A DNA stretch of 59,237 nucleotides from a virus. The notes under the pieces were generated by a model. The model did no database searches and was not told the DNA's origin. It worked only from the letters and a program-made list of their open reading frames with translations. Within the stretch, counting starts at the first letter, position 1. Each line of letters begins with the position of its first letter. Shown one piece after another: positions 41,347-51,486 of the stretch. The translations under genes were made by a program, and so were the position numbers. The stretch lies in the IMG/VR virus record IMGVR_UViG_3300027896_000047, positions 1-59,237 of that record; one strand, 5' to 3'.

Positions 41347-43971
41347 TTAAATGGAACCCATAATTTTTTTGAATGAAACCATTCCGGCACTATCAGGTGC
41401 AACAGTGACAGGAGGAACAACAGCATGACTTTTCTGTGTAGCAGTAGGATCAAGGACATCCTCAACTTTAACAGATTCAGTTACAACTGTTTTAGCAGTT
41501 TCAACTTCAGCAATTAATTTAGCAGTAACAGCTTCAAGTTCTTCGATTGTAGTAGCAGCAGTGATTTCAGTACTAATAACTTCTTCAGTTACACCAGCAG
41601 CAGCTAGAACAGCAGATTTATCTTTTTTAGCAGTTGCGAATTCAAGAGCTTTCATTTCTGCGAAAGTCATCTCGTAATCAGCAACAAGTTTCTCTACCAC
41701 TTTTGTTAGTTCTTCAGGTGTATTAATTGCAACACCTTCGAATCTTTTCTCTAGTACAACTTTAAGATCGTCAAATAGCATTTTATCATCGCCTCCAATT
41801 TCGGTTTGTTCGGTTACAGGATTATTTTTAGCACCAGTATTAATATTTTGATTATCAGGAAGTGCATTACCACCCTCTCCGGTTTCATCGTTTTCAGGAG
41901 TAATAACTGAAGCGATAGCCTGGAAAGCAGCAGTAATATAGTCACTTACATTTGTGTCATCGGAAGCATCAACCATAGCTTGTGTAAATGTTGAAACTGC
42001 CATTTGGATCATGCCAAGAGCAATCATGATGTTGTCACTATTTATTGAATCGTTTAATGGTCCAATAAATTTGTTCATGAAGTCATCTTGATTCTGGATA
42101 CCGAATGCATCAGAAAAATCAGTAGGACTTCCATCAGGACTAGTGATTAAAGTATCAATGAATGAAGAAAGAGGATCATCACTTGATGTAGCTGTACTTC
42201 CGTCATCAGCTGCACCACCCATCATACTACCCATTGAGGCGGTAGAGGTCATTTCAGTTACTTTTGCAGCTTTAGCTAGTAAAGTACCCTTATTGATACC
42301 AAGAATAGTATTTGAAATAGCAGCAGCTATGTTATCATAAGCAACTGCACGACTTACCATAATTGTATCATCAACTTCTTCACTTCCTTCAGTTACTTTT
42401 TCCTTCGGAGTGACAAGAACCATACCATTGAAGACAGCGGATTCGATTACAGCTTCAGTGAATGCATCAGGCTCATCAAATTTAATTTTGCTTAATACTT
42501 CCGATCTAGCACTTACATCTTTTAAGAACTCAGGAATTTCACTAATACCAGCAGTCTCGAGTTCAGTGTATTTAGTATGTAAGAAACTAACTGCTTGCAT
42601 TTTTTGAGCAGCTGACATAGACATACTTTCACGAGCTACTAAATAATCTGATGTTGCTTGAAGAGCATTATTATTTAGTACAAGATCAATGTCATGTTCG
42701 GTACTTGTAGACTGGAATGCTTGATAGACAGGACAAGATAAAGTACCCTCAGAAACAGCAAATACTTGTTTATTAAGAGTTTCATTGTTTGTTAAAGCAA
42801 CGAGCTTAACAATTTTTGAAGCATCAACAAGATTCCAATCAGCATTTGTAGTTTTTTCAGAGGATTCAATTACTCTGATTTTTGGCGGGGCATCAGAAGT
42901 GAATAGCTTACCGGCGATACGTACAGTGCTTTGATTTTCTGCTTTAACATTAAGCTCTTGGTATTCAGCAGTTAATTTTTCGTAATTTGTATTTAAACCG
43001 TCGATTTTACTTTCAGTTACAGCGAGTTCTTCTTTTTTTGCATTTAGTCTTTCTTCAAGTTGACTTAAACCGGTTACGATTTGTTGACTGTTAGAAATTT
43101 TTGCATCAAGATCAGCAATAACTACTTTCTTTTCATCGGCAGAAAGTGTATTTTGCTCTAATTCTTTTTTAAGAGAAGCAATCTCTGCAGACAGTTTGTC
43201 TTTTTCGACGCTAAGTCTATCGACTTGCACCTGAGCTTCACGTACTTGCAATTCATCCATATCAAGAGTCTCCTCTGCTACATTTTTGTTTACGGGTATA
43301 GTTAATAAGGTTTTAATATCTTCTGTTAAAATACCATATTCAGTTGAGGTATCTTTTATGAAATTCTCTAGAACTTCTGAATATGCCATTGTATTATCTC
43401 GACACAATGAAGGCAGTATTGAATCTAATGCGTCTACACTTTCATCAGATGATTTTTCTGATATATTTGCTTTTGAAGCATTAGTGACGATATATGAAGG
43501 GTACACAACAAAATCAACGCCTTCTAATTTTAAATTGAAACGTTGATTTACTGATATTGTATTTCCACCAAGTTCTATTGACGAAGGTTGTGATTCGGCT
43601 TTTCCACGTAAGGAAATACCAACATGGTATTCATTAGACAGTAACCAAGCTATGAATTGCCCCCATATAGTAGGAAGTAATGTAAAATCAGCTTGTACTG
43701 TTCCTTCTGCATCGTTAAAATAGATATCATCAATAGCAGCGGCTATTAATCCAATCCATTCTTCATCACTATCTTTCGGGTGTTTTGCAAAGGAGTATTT
43801 ATATGTAGGATCTAAAGCAATTAATTTTTTATAATATACAATTGCTTCTTTTAGAACAGCGGTAGAATATATATTCCGATTCCTACCTGGTTTATCGGCA
43901 AAAACAACATCGACTTTCGTGATTTTCATCGGTTTAAATTTATCAACCATGAATGCTGTTGGTATTGCCAT
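41347..43971 (-). CDS. Prohead protease fused to coiled-coil scaffold-like protein, 874 aa
   Basis: Residues 1 to about 180 resemble T4-type prohead (U9/S77-like) proteases: GRNRNIYSTAVLKEA, AKHPKDSDEEW with His64, and VGISLRGKAE with Ser120 as the likely nucleophile. Residues about 220-350 are a long coiled coil (VDRLSVEKDKLSAEIASLKK), typical of scaffolds. The rest is acidic and Ala/Glu-rich with segments such as MLFDDLKVVLEKRFEGV near the C-terminus. The fusion would place protease and core in one chain next to the capsid gene. Cleavage sites cannot be assigned here. Confidence 0.75.
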   Translation of the reverse strand: MAIPTAFMVDKFKPMKITKVDVVFADKPGRNRNIYSTAVLKEAIVYYKKLIALDPTYKYSFAKHPKDSDEEWIGLIAAAIDDIYFNDAEGTVQADFTLLPTIWGQFIAWLLSNEYHVGISLRGKAESQPSSIELGGNTISVNQRFNLKLEGVDFVVYPSYIVTNASKANISEKSSDESVDALDSILPSLCRDNTMAYSEVLENFIKDTSTEYGILTEDIKTLLTIPVNKNVAEETLDMDELQVREAQVQVDRLSVEKDKLSAEIASLKKELEQNTLSADEKKVVIADLDAKISNSQQIVTGLSQLEERLNAKKEELAVTESKIDGLNTNYEKLTAEYQELNVKAENQSTVRIAGKLFTSDAPPKIRVIESSEKTTNADWNLVDASKIVKLVALTNNETLNKQVFAVSEGTLSCPVYQAFQSTSTEHDIDLVLNNNALQATSDYLVARESMSMSAAQKMQAVSFLHTKYTELETAGISEIPEFLKDVSARSEVLSKIKFDEPDAFTEAVIESAVFNGMVLVTPKEKVTEGSEEVDDTIMVSRAVAYDNIAAAISNTILGINKGTLLAKAAKVTEMTSTASMGSMMGGAADDGSTATSSDDPLSSFIDTLITSPDGSPTDFSDAFGIQNQDDFMNKFIGPLNDSINSDNIMIALGMIQMAVSTFTQAMVDASDDTNVSDYITAAFQAIASVITPENDETGEGGNALPDNQNINTGAKNNPVTEQTEIGGDDKMLFDDLKVVLEKRFEGVAINTPEELTKVVEKLVADYEMTFAEMKALEFATAKKDKSAVLAAAGVTEEVISTEITAATTIEELEAVTAKLIAEVETAKTVVTESVKVEDVLDPTATQKSHAVVPPVTVAPDSAGMVSFKKIMGSI

Positions 43972-44096
43972 TGTATTCTTTACCTTTAATAAATAAAAAT
44001 TATTAAACCATATGCTATTTATGTTTTAAGAATACAATAAAATTTTAAATTAAATATATCAAAGAGTTCAATTAGAAATGAGTGCATAAAAAATAC

Positions 44097-44130
44097 AAAT
44101 GCACAGTTTAAGCTAATAAACTGTGCATTT
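44097..44130 (-). terminator. Terminator after the tape-measure-like gene
   Basis: AAATGCACAGTTTA (44097-44110) pairs perfectly with 44117-44130, 14 bp with a 6-base loop. On the minus strand it is followed by GTATTTTTTATG; the plus strand also has TTTTTAT, so it may work both ways. It follows the 2163-residue gene. Confidence 0.85.
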
Positions 44131-44157
44131 TTATATCTATTTAATAAAATACTTTGA

Positions 44158-47100
44158 TTAGCTACTAGTATCTTTTATATAGATAACTTTAGCACCATAA
44201 AAATGTGCATCTCCTGATATTTGGTTACCAGAGTCATCATTTGTAGGTGCATTTCTTGCTTGATATGCATCCATCCTATATGCCATCGCTTGACTTAATG
44301 CCATCTGTTTTTCAGTAGCAAATTGAATATCAAGACCTCCTGAATGATATGTAGTTCCGGGGTTTTGACTCATCATACTCATCTGTTCACCTATTTCACT
44401 CATCGACATATTACCAGTAGGTGCTACAGTTTCCCCTTGGTTTAACATATCTCTTAAAGCACTTGACATTTCTTCTTTGTCAGCTTGTGTTCCGTCTGTT
44501 TGAGGAGAAAACCATCCCGCAGTAGTAGGTGAGCCACCAGTTTCACCTGCAGGCATATTCCAACGTTGCATAAACCCAGTAGGTGAATATTGAGTTAATT
44601 GTCCACCAGAACCTGTATCACGATTAAATTTATTATGGCTTTCAGGTGCTTTTGCTCTTTGTTCCCTTTCTAAAGCAGTTGTGTATCCAGAATTACTTGT
44701 TTCTGCATCTACTCTCTCTTGAACAGGGTTACCTTTTTCAGAATTATCCCAGAATTTTTCTTGTTGTTTTTTAAATGCTCTATCTTCATCTAGTTGATCA
44801 GGATTAGGAACTCCTAAATCTTTTGCCGGTTTGTCCTTATACTGTTCTGGTAATTCATCGGCTACTGCTTCAGATACAAAAAAATTACTAAGGCGATCAA
44901 GTATACTTTTATCTGGTTTTGGAATTGATGAAATAGCATTAAACTCAGGTTCAATAGCAGCAACACCGTCCCCTACAGTTTCTTTTTTATCTTTGATAAA
45001 TTTTTCTATATTTTTTTGTTTTTCATCGAATTCCTTACGAGCATTTTCTTCATATGGGGTTACTTTTTCTCCCCATATCCCACTACTTTCATTTTCTCTT
45101 CTTTCACTTTCTGTCTTTTTATTTTCTGATAATTCGCTTTGTAATGCACCTAATCCCATAGCACGGTGTTCTTTACTCCATGCCTCTTGTTGGGTCTCTT
45201 TTTTAGACACCCAAGATTCTATATTTAATTCTTTTTGAGTGTCCCCTTTATGTTCTTCAGGTTCTTCTGTTGCACTTTTACTTGCTCCTTTGTTGTTCTT
45301 CGGGTTATCGAAACTTTCTACTGTTGTTAAAAATGTTGTTAATGCTGCGGTAAGAGTATCTAATGATGAAGCTGATGAACCGGCTACATTACCAATACTA
45401 CTAAGAGCTTCAGTCATAACATCCATCTCTTTTGTATCTCTAGCTGAGAAACCTGATGGCATCTCTTTTTTGTCTATTTGTCGCATAAAACCAGCTTCAT
45501 TTTTAAGTATACCAGTCATATGTTTGTCATAATTCATGCTGCCAAGTTCTTCAGCTCTTTCTTCACCTACAACTCCTGCCACTCTCATACGCATAGCAAG
45601 ACCACCAGGACCTGCCATTGCTTTAGGGTCAATGTTACCATTTTCAAGCATTTTTGCTTCGTATGCACCTTGAGCCTTCTCATACGCTAGAGCTTTTTCA
45701 GGGGATACACCCCATAGTCCTACACCAGAAGTCATTACCTCATCAACACTCCCTGCACCTTCTTTCTGTAATGCATTAGCTTTATTTATATTACGTACTA
45801 CTTTTTCACCTAATGCCTGCATAGCTTGAGGTGTATCAAATGAGTCTTTAGCAACATCTTCAGGTCTAGTATTTCCAAATCTAGCATCTCCTACAAAGTT
45901 TCTTATAGAGTCAGATGCAGTATTTTTAAATCCTGCTATAACATTTGCTTTGGTATCATCATACCCCTTTCTTCCACTATCTATTTTAGATAGTAGTACA
46001 CCGATAGCACTTGATGCTTCTTTATCACCTAATCCTAAACCTTTAAATTTACTAGTTAAATCTGCAAGTACATCACTTTTTACTGTATTGGTAATTATAC
46101 CATCTTTTTGTGTATATACAGCTTCTGGATGTGCAAAAGCACGACTTGCGAAATCTTGCATTAGAGGTTGTACTCCTCTAATAAAATCATTTTCTTTCCC
46201 TAATTTATTTGTTTCTTCTCCCCAACCTTTATTATGTTCTTGTTGAGATGAATCGTATATTTTTAGTAGATCAGAATTTAATCCTTTTGTTGATTCTATA
46301 TGATAAGTACTAAGAGTTTCATTATTTTTCCGAAACTCATCTAAATCCTTACCTTCCATTACAGCATCTAAATGAGCATTACGGGAGTATGCATCAAAAG
46401 ATTTACCCATTGCTGTTTTTGTATCAGTTTCAGGTATAGTAATAGTCTGTCTTAATATTTCATCACGTTGTTCAGATATATCTTTATCTTTTTTAAACGT
46501 TTCTTCTTCTTTTTCTTTTGACTTTCCTCCAAAATAATTTAGAGCACCCCCTATACCGGATGCAAGTAACCCAAGAGCTGTAACAACCGTCCCGGCTACA
46601 GGAATAAATGGACCTATTGCAGCCGTTGCACCTCCAATAGCTTGTACCCAAGATCCCGTTGTTTGCATAGCATTATTGGAACCATTATTTGTTATTAAAT
46701 CATGTGCTCCAACTGCTGCTGATACTGTACCACCTACAACTCCTAAACCTTTCCCTAGATAGCTTCCAAAAAAACCCTTAGTAGTATATGCACTTGTTGC
46801 TAGTGCAGCATCTTCGCCAGTTAATTTAGGAACTATGCCGCCTCGTGCTTTAGATAAAACAGCGGTACCGAATAGACTTTCAACAGCAGCGTTTAATCCT
46901 GATCCCGATTCCTGTTTCCATGTGGTTTTCATCAATCCAGTAGTTGGATCTAAAGCCTGTGTAGAAGAAAGTATACCACTTTCTTTTCTTCTTTTATTTG
47001 CTAATACAAAGGCATCGGACCCTGAAAACATTGTAACTGCATCAACTACACCTCCACCTATTGCACCCGCTCTACCAAATAAACCTTCTTCAACTGCTCC

Positions 47101-50100
47101 TACATTTGCCGCCGTTACACCATGTCCTGTAGATAGTCTACTTGCTGATCTATTCACAGATGTAGCTACCGCTCTATTTAATGTACTAGTAAATACCTGC
47201 GGTAACATTGTTAATGCAGTTCCAAATGCTCCACTCAATAATGCACTAGTACCACCACTACCATCAGCAAGTTCGCTAATACCTTGAGATACTAATGATA
47301 AGCCCCCGAATTTTGCAGCGGCACGTAATGGTGCAGTTCGTAGTCCTGCAATACCTTGTTGCCACGCCAACATACTAACAGCACTTGCAGCGCCACGCAT
47401 AACCCCTTCAGAAGTACCTAAACCCTCTTTTTTATCTGCGTCACTCGAAGTGCCTGTAAGTGTTCTAAATGTCTTACCAACTACATGCCCCACACTTTTA
47501 GTCATATCAAGGGCTTCACCACCAATTGCTGATAAACCACCTCCTATCATAACTCTAGGAATATCTATAGCAGTTTTAGCAGTTTGTATCATAATAGCTT
47601 TACCAATAGGTGCGAAAACTTCTTGCGCTCCTATACGAACGGTGTCAGTAACTTCTTTGATAATTCCTTTAAGTTCTGATTTATCAACCGATGCTGCAAC
47701 TGAATGGATAGCTCCTCTCACATCCGAAAAGAAACCAGAAACAAGTTCATGTGCAGCAGCTTTACGTTCAGAATCACTATTAGAACTCTTATCTGCTTGT
47801 GCTACTTTTGTATCATATGTATCCATTCTTCCCATAAAAGGAGTTAGGAAACCATTCATAGCACTACTAATTCCAGCTGATGGAGAGAAATTTGTTAATA
47901 CAGATCCTAAAGCTTTATTAATACCTGTTAATATTAATGATTGAGCACCTGCCGGCGTGCCATACAAACTCTCTACATTATTACGTGTTTGTTGCCCAAC
48001 ATCACGAGAAAGCATTTCTTTATTTCTATCGTATGAGCCTCCTCTTTTCTCAGTGTACTTTTGAGCTAATGAGTCAATAGAATCTTCACGTTCATATTTA
48101 ACTCCATATCTTCCTGCTACTGATTCTAATGCAGCTCCTCGAATAGCTTGTTGTTGAGAATCTGGTAATAAACTTGTTAATTTACCCATGTCTCCAGGTT
48201 TAGTACCCATCGCATTTCTAAGCAATGCGAGAGTCGCTGGATTTTGCTCACTAGCCATTGGGTTTAGGATACTTGACGCCATTGTATCAGTAATATTTTT
48301 AGTTACTACAGCGCCTTCAGCGCCTTTACGCATTAAGATTTCTGAACCACCAAACATACCCATTAAAGATTGGTTCATAGTGTTCATCATCTCTACACCA
48401 GATAAGGATTTCATCTGAGTAGTTGTTTTACCTGCATAAGAAGCTAATAAATCAGGAGACATCTGGAAACGCATTTGTAAAGAACGGTATTGTCCAGCAA
48501 GCATTTCACGGATAGCAAATAATGCACCGCCAGTTCCCTGCTCAGGATTAACCATCCCCAACATCTGGACGTTTTCAAGCATTGTTTTCTGAAATGCAGG
48601 ATTTGCAGCTTGTGACTTAATGCTAGGCAACGTAGCCATTGAAGTCATGACCTGCATAGCTTCAGTAAAATGGATTGGCTGGGTTTTTGCTATATCAAGT
48701 GCTGAACTAACCGCCTGTGTAGCAGCAGATCTGGAACCTAATAATGATTGTAATGAGTTTGTTCTATCCTGTATTTCTCCTAAGATTGCAGGGGAACGCT
48801 CACCAAAACCCATCACCTCATTCTTAAGAGGTGATAAACCCATAATATTCGAAATACCTGAATACACAGGTTGTACTGTTTCGTATGTGGCTTGTTGAGG
48901 TATTTGAGAAAGTGCTTGAAATACAGTCCCTGAAAAAGCAAACATTAATGACCACTGCAAGTTTTTCATCATTGCAGCAGCAAATTCGTTACCGCCAGCT
49001 ACTTTATCATCAACTACGCCTTTTACTTTTTCAGCTCTAGTCATTTCAGCTGTGCCTTCATACACACTAGAACCATGCTGTACTTTATTTACAGTATCAA
49101 GAGTAGCACCGATTTTTTGTAATGATTGATCTCCACTTTTATTAAGTTTCTGTATATCAGCATTTGTAAACGCATTTGTAATATCTGAACGACCTTGTTT
49201 GTATATATTTTCAGCTAAATCTCTTTGTGTTTCTACCGCAGAGCTTCTTTTATCCAGAGTTTCTATACGATCTTGAATCTTTTGAACTTTAGGGCTTTTA
49301 TATTTTCCAGTAGCTTCGTCTTTTTCATCACCATGTGGTTCTTCTTGTATTACTTTGTTTAATTCTAAGTTTTTAGCTAGGCGTTGTTCATTTAATTTCA
49401 TTAAAGTGTTGTGAGCATTACCTGCTTTTTCTTGAGCACTTTGAACACTTTGTAAATTAACATCACCTAAATTAACACCCACTCCTTGTATTTTTTCTGC
49501 CATTCCAGGAGTTAAAATATTTGATACAACATTATCCCTAATTGAATTAGCTTTATTTCTAATATCATTAACTACTGATTGTTTAACATCTCCAGCAGTT
49601 AATGCCTGATCCATGCTAGTCATTGTCTGTAAAAGACCGGCACCATATGCACCCATCTGATCAGCTTTCATATAACTTTTAGTACTGACAGTCTGCCCAG
49701 GTTCCCCTTCGCCACCACTTAAAGAAATAAAAGGACTATATTTTGTACCTGCACTTTGATGTGCTGATATTAATCTACTTAAACTAGATCCAGCCTGACT
49801 TGTGAGCATTCCTGAATCACGCATTGCTCTTTCATTCAGCCCAACATTCATCAAACCTTGTTCTCTAAGAGTTACAGGTGTACCTGCCGCTGCTTGAGAT
49901 GCATAGAATGATTGCATTTTTGACCTAGCAAAAACAGTATTTCTATAATCGTCCCCAGTTTGTCCAGCATTTTGAGCATACTCATAGGACTTTCCAAGAC
50001 TTCCCTGAAGGGTTCTGATCATCATTTCATTTTTACCTAAGAATGATTTCAGATCACTTCCTATACCAATTGAGTTATCATGGGTTGGGTATTGCCCTCT

Positions 50101-50649
50101 CTCAGCTCTTCCAGAAAGTCCAAGATTTAAACCTAGTAAATCATTAGAACGATGTAATGTGGAAAGAGGGGAAGGTTGTAATGTAGGACCTTGTGTAGCA
50201 AATGTGGGGATATCTGTATTAACTCTACCAGAACCTATTTGCTGCATATGGCGTTGCATTTCAGCAACTTGCCCAGCACTATATATAGCTTTCCCACCAG
50301 GTATCTGTTCCGGTGCTTTATTGGAATCAGTAAGAGTTTGGTTTAATGTTCCTACTGTTCTAACCAAACGTTCCATAACACTAGAAATATCAACAGGTGT
50401 AGCTACTCCAGGCGATGCCATGCCTGCACCACCTACTCCAGGCATTCCATTTGACGCTGAAGAACCCGATGGGCGATTCATTTTATCAAGGCTGCCTTGT
50501 AATGAGCTTAGTGAGTTAGTAATACCATCTACTGATGAACGAATCCCTTCAACAGTAGATGTCATTAATTGCTCAATTGCACTTACTATATCAGTGATAT
50601 TACTAGCCTCACCGTTATTAGAACCACCATTCTCAGTATTATCAGCCAT
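44158..50649 (-). CDS. Very long tape-measure-like tail protein, 2163 aa
   Basis: The largest gene in the window. The N-terminus is Ser/Gly/Asn-rich (low complexity). Residues about 560-770 (TSMATLPSIK, LFAIREMLAGQYRSLQMRF) resemble tape measure proteins of large myoviruses. Hydrophobic Gly/Ala-rich stretches (GLGVVGGTVSAAVGAHDL, FIPVAGTVVTALGLLASGIG) could insert in the host membrane during DNA entry. The C-terminal third is charged and helical. By the usual length rule, about 2160 residues would correspond to a tail of roughly 300 nm, but the gene lies between head genes rather than tail genes, so an internal virion protein is an alternative. Confidence 0.75.
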   Translation of the reverse strand: MADNTENGGSNNGEASNITDIVSAIEQLMTSTVEGIRSSVDGITNSLSSLQGSLDKMNRPSGSSASNGMPGVGGAGMASPGVATPVDISSVMERLVRTVGTLNQTLTDSNKAPEQIPGGKAIYSAGQVAEMQRHMQQIGSGRVNTDIPTFATQGPTLQPSPLSTLHRSNDLLGLNLGLSGRAERGQYPTHDNSIGIGSDLKSFLGKNEMMIRTLQGSLGKSYEYAQNAGQTGDDYRNTVFARSKMQSFYASQAAAGTPVTLREQGLMNVGLNERAMRDSGMLTSQAGSSLSRLISAHQSAGTKYSPFISLSGGEGEPGQTVSTKSYMKADQMGAYGAGLLQTMTSMDQALTAGDVKQSVVNDIRNKANSIRDNVVSNILTPGMAEKIQGVGVNLGDVNLQSVQSAQEKAGNAHNTLMKLNEQRLAKNLELNKVIQEEPHGDEKDEATGKYKSPKVQKIQDRIETLDKRSSAVETQRDLAENIYKQGRSDITNAFTNADIQKLNKSGDQSLQKIGATLDTVNKVQHGSSVYEGTAEMTRAEKVKGVVDDKVAGGNEFAAAMMKNLQWSLMFAFSGTVFQALSQIPQQATYETVQPVYSGISNIMGLSPLKNEVMGFGERSPAILGEIQDRTNSLQSLLGSRSAATQAVSSALDIAKTQPIHFTEAMQVMTSMATLPSIKSQAANPAFQKTMLENVQMLGMVNPEQGTGGALFAIREMLAGQYRSLQMRFQMSPDLLASYAGKTTTQMKSLSGVEMMNTMNQSLMGMFGGSEILMRKGAEGAVVTKNITDTMASSILNPMASEQNPATLALLRNAMGTKPGDMGKLTSLLPDSQQQAIRGAALESVAGRYGVKYEREDSIDSLAQKYTEKRGGSYDRNKEMLSRDVGQQTRNNVESLYGTPAGAQSLILTGINKALGSVLTNFSPSAGISSAMNGFLTPFMGRMDTYDTKVAQADKSSNSDSERKAAAHELVSGFFSDVRGAIHSVAASVDKSELKGIIKEVTDTVRIGAQEVFAPIGKAIMIQTAKTAIDIPRVMIGGGLSAIGGEALDMTKSVGHVVGKTFRTLTGTSSDADKKEGLGTSEGVMRGAASAVSMLAWQQGIAGLRTAPLRAAAKFGGLSLVSQGISELADGSGGTSALLSGAFGTALTMLPQVFTSTLNRAVATSVNRSASRLSTGHGVTAANVGAVEEGLFGRAGAIGGGVVDAVTMFSGSDAFVLANKRRKESGILSSTQALDPTTGLMKTTWKQESGSGLNAAVESLFGTAVLSKARGGIVPKLTGEDAALATSAYTTKGFFGSYLGKGLGVVGGTVSAAVGAHDLITNNGSNNAMQTTGSWVQAIGGATAAIGPFIPVAGTVVTALGLLASGIGGALNYFGGKSKEKEEETFKKDKDISEQRDEILRQTITIPETDTKTAMGKSFDAYSRNAHLDAVMEGKDLDEFRKNNETLSTYHIESTKGLNSDLLKIYDSSQQEHNKGWGEETNKLGKENDFIRGVQPLMQDFASRAFAHPEAVYTQKDGIITNTVKSDVLADLTSKFKGLGLGDKEASSAIGVLLSKIDSGRKGYDDTKANVIAGFKNTASDSIRNFVGDARFGNTRPEDVAKDSFDTPQAMQALGEKVVRNINKANALQKEGAGSVDEVMTSGVGLWGVSPEKALAYEKAQGAYEAKMLENGNIDPKAMAGPGGLAMRMRVAGVVGEERAEELGSMNYDKHMTGILKNEAGFMRQIDKKEMPSGFSARDTKEMDVMTEALSSIGNVAGSSASSLDTLTAALTTFLTTVESFDNPKNNKGASKSATEEPEEHKGDTQKELNIESWVSKKETQQEAWSKEHRAMGLGALQSELSENKKTESERRENESSGIWGEKVTPYEENARKEFDEKQKNIEKFIKDKKETVGDGVAAIEPEFNAISSIPKPDKSILDRLSNFFVSEAVADELPEQYKDKPAKDLGVPNPDQLDEDRAFKKQQEKFWDNSEKGNPVQERVDAETSNSGYTTALEREQRAKAPESHNKFNRDTGSGGQLTQYSPTGFMQRWNMPAGETGGSPTTAGWFSPQTDGTQADKEEMSSALRDMLNQGETVAPTGNMSMSEIGEQMSMMSQNPGTTYHSGGLDIQFATEKQMALSQAMAYRMDAYQARNAPTNDDSGNQISGDAHFYGAKVIYIKDTSS

Positions 50650-50712
50650 GACAATTTATTCCTAATGGATATTGTGCATCTATTACGTACATCAACTCTT
50701 ATAACTTATATA

Positions 50713-51465
50713 TTATAGGAGAGCTTCGACAAAACCATTACCTAAAGTAACTTCAGCACTCATCCATGTTTCATGTTGTAACAGTTCATTAATAGTTGAT
50801 TCAGAGAGATTGGTATGTGCAACAAAAAATTTAACAATTTGTACTTGCATATCTTCATAATGTTTCATATAATCAAGTAAATCTTGTCTTTTTCCTTGAA
50901 TAGCTGCTCTGAATTGATGGATTAGTACATGTGTATTTTTAGTCAGTGTTCTTTTCTTACCGGCTAAAAGAACCATAACACCCATAGACGCGACAGTACC
51001 TGTACCTATTGTGTTAATAGGAATATAAAAATTATTCATAAAATCAATTAAATCCCAACCAGCTGAAATAACTCCTCCAGGACTAGCAATACGAAGATCT
51101 ATATGCATTTGATTAGGATCGTGAATCCCTAATTGATGATATTGTGTAAGTACTGTTTGTCCAGTAGAGATGATAGTTTGTTTTAACATATCAACACTAT
51201 CTTTACTTATCTCCCCATCAAAGTGAATTGTATTACCATCAGTATATATAGTAGGCATATCAGCAAACATAAAACCCCATACTAAATCAACTTGTGGGAT
51301 CATACCTTGTCTTGAAATTACAGGTTGATTAGTATTTGGAGTAACATCAATACTAACATCGCAATTTGAATTTACATCTTCTTTCACTTTTGTACCGGCC
51401 TTTTTTTCTTCTTCAAGAGTAAGCATATCATTTACTGGTACAAAACTCCCTTTTTTGACAGTCAT
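50713..51465 (-). CDS. ClpP-like serine protease (head-associated), 250 aa
   Basis: The ClpP fold signatures are visible: HFDGEISKDSVD, LRIASPGGVISAGWDLIDFM, GTVASMGVMVLLAG with Ser160, and HVLIHQFRAA with His183. The Asp of the ClpP triad aligns with Glu232 (QHETWMSAEV), a conservative change. The first 60 residues are an extra charged extension. Phages often encode such proteases beside terminase for prohead maturation; here a second protease is fused to the scaffold, so the division of labour is unclear. AGGAG precedes the start. Confidence 0.87.
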   Translation of the reverse strand: MTVKKGSFVPVNDMLTLEEEKKAGTKVKEDVNSNCDVSIDVTPNTNQPVISRQGMIPQVDLVWGFMFADMPTIYTDGNTIHFDGEISKDSVDMLKQTIISTGQTVLTQYHQLGIHDPNQMHIDLRIASPGGVISAGWDLIDFMNNFYIPINTIGTGTVASMGVMVLLAGKKRTLTKNTHVLIHQFRAAIQGKRQDLLDYMKHYEDMQVQIVKFFVAHTNLSESTINELLQHETWMSAEVTLGNGFVEALL

Positions 51466-51486
51466 TGTGTTCTCCTAAGTGTATTT

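Noticed and set aside
46835-47287. Plus-strand open frame of about 150 codons opposite the tape-measure-like gene
   Set aside because: It is a mirror of a low-complexity Ala/Gly-rich minus-strand gene, with Pro/Ala-biased product and no ribosome-binding site. Other plus-strand frames within 44-50 kb fail likewise.
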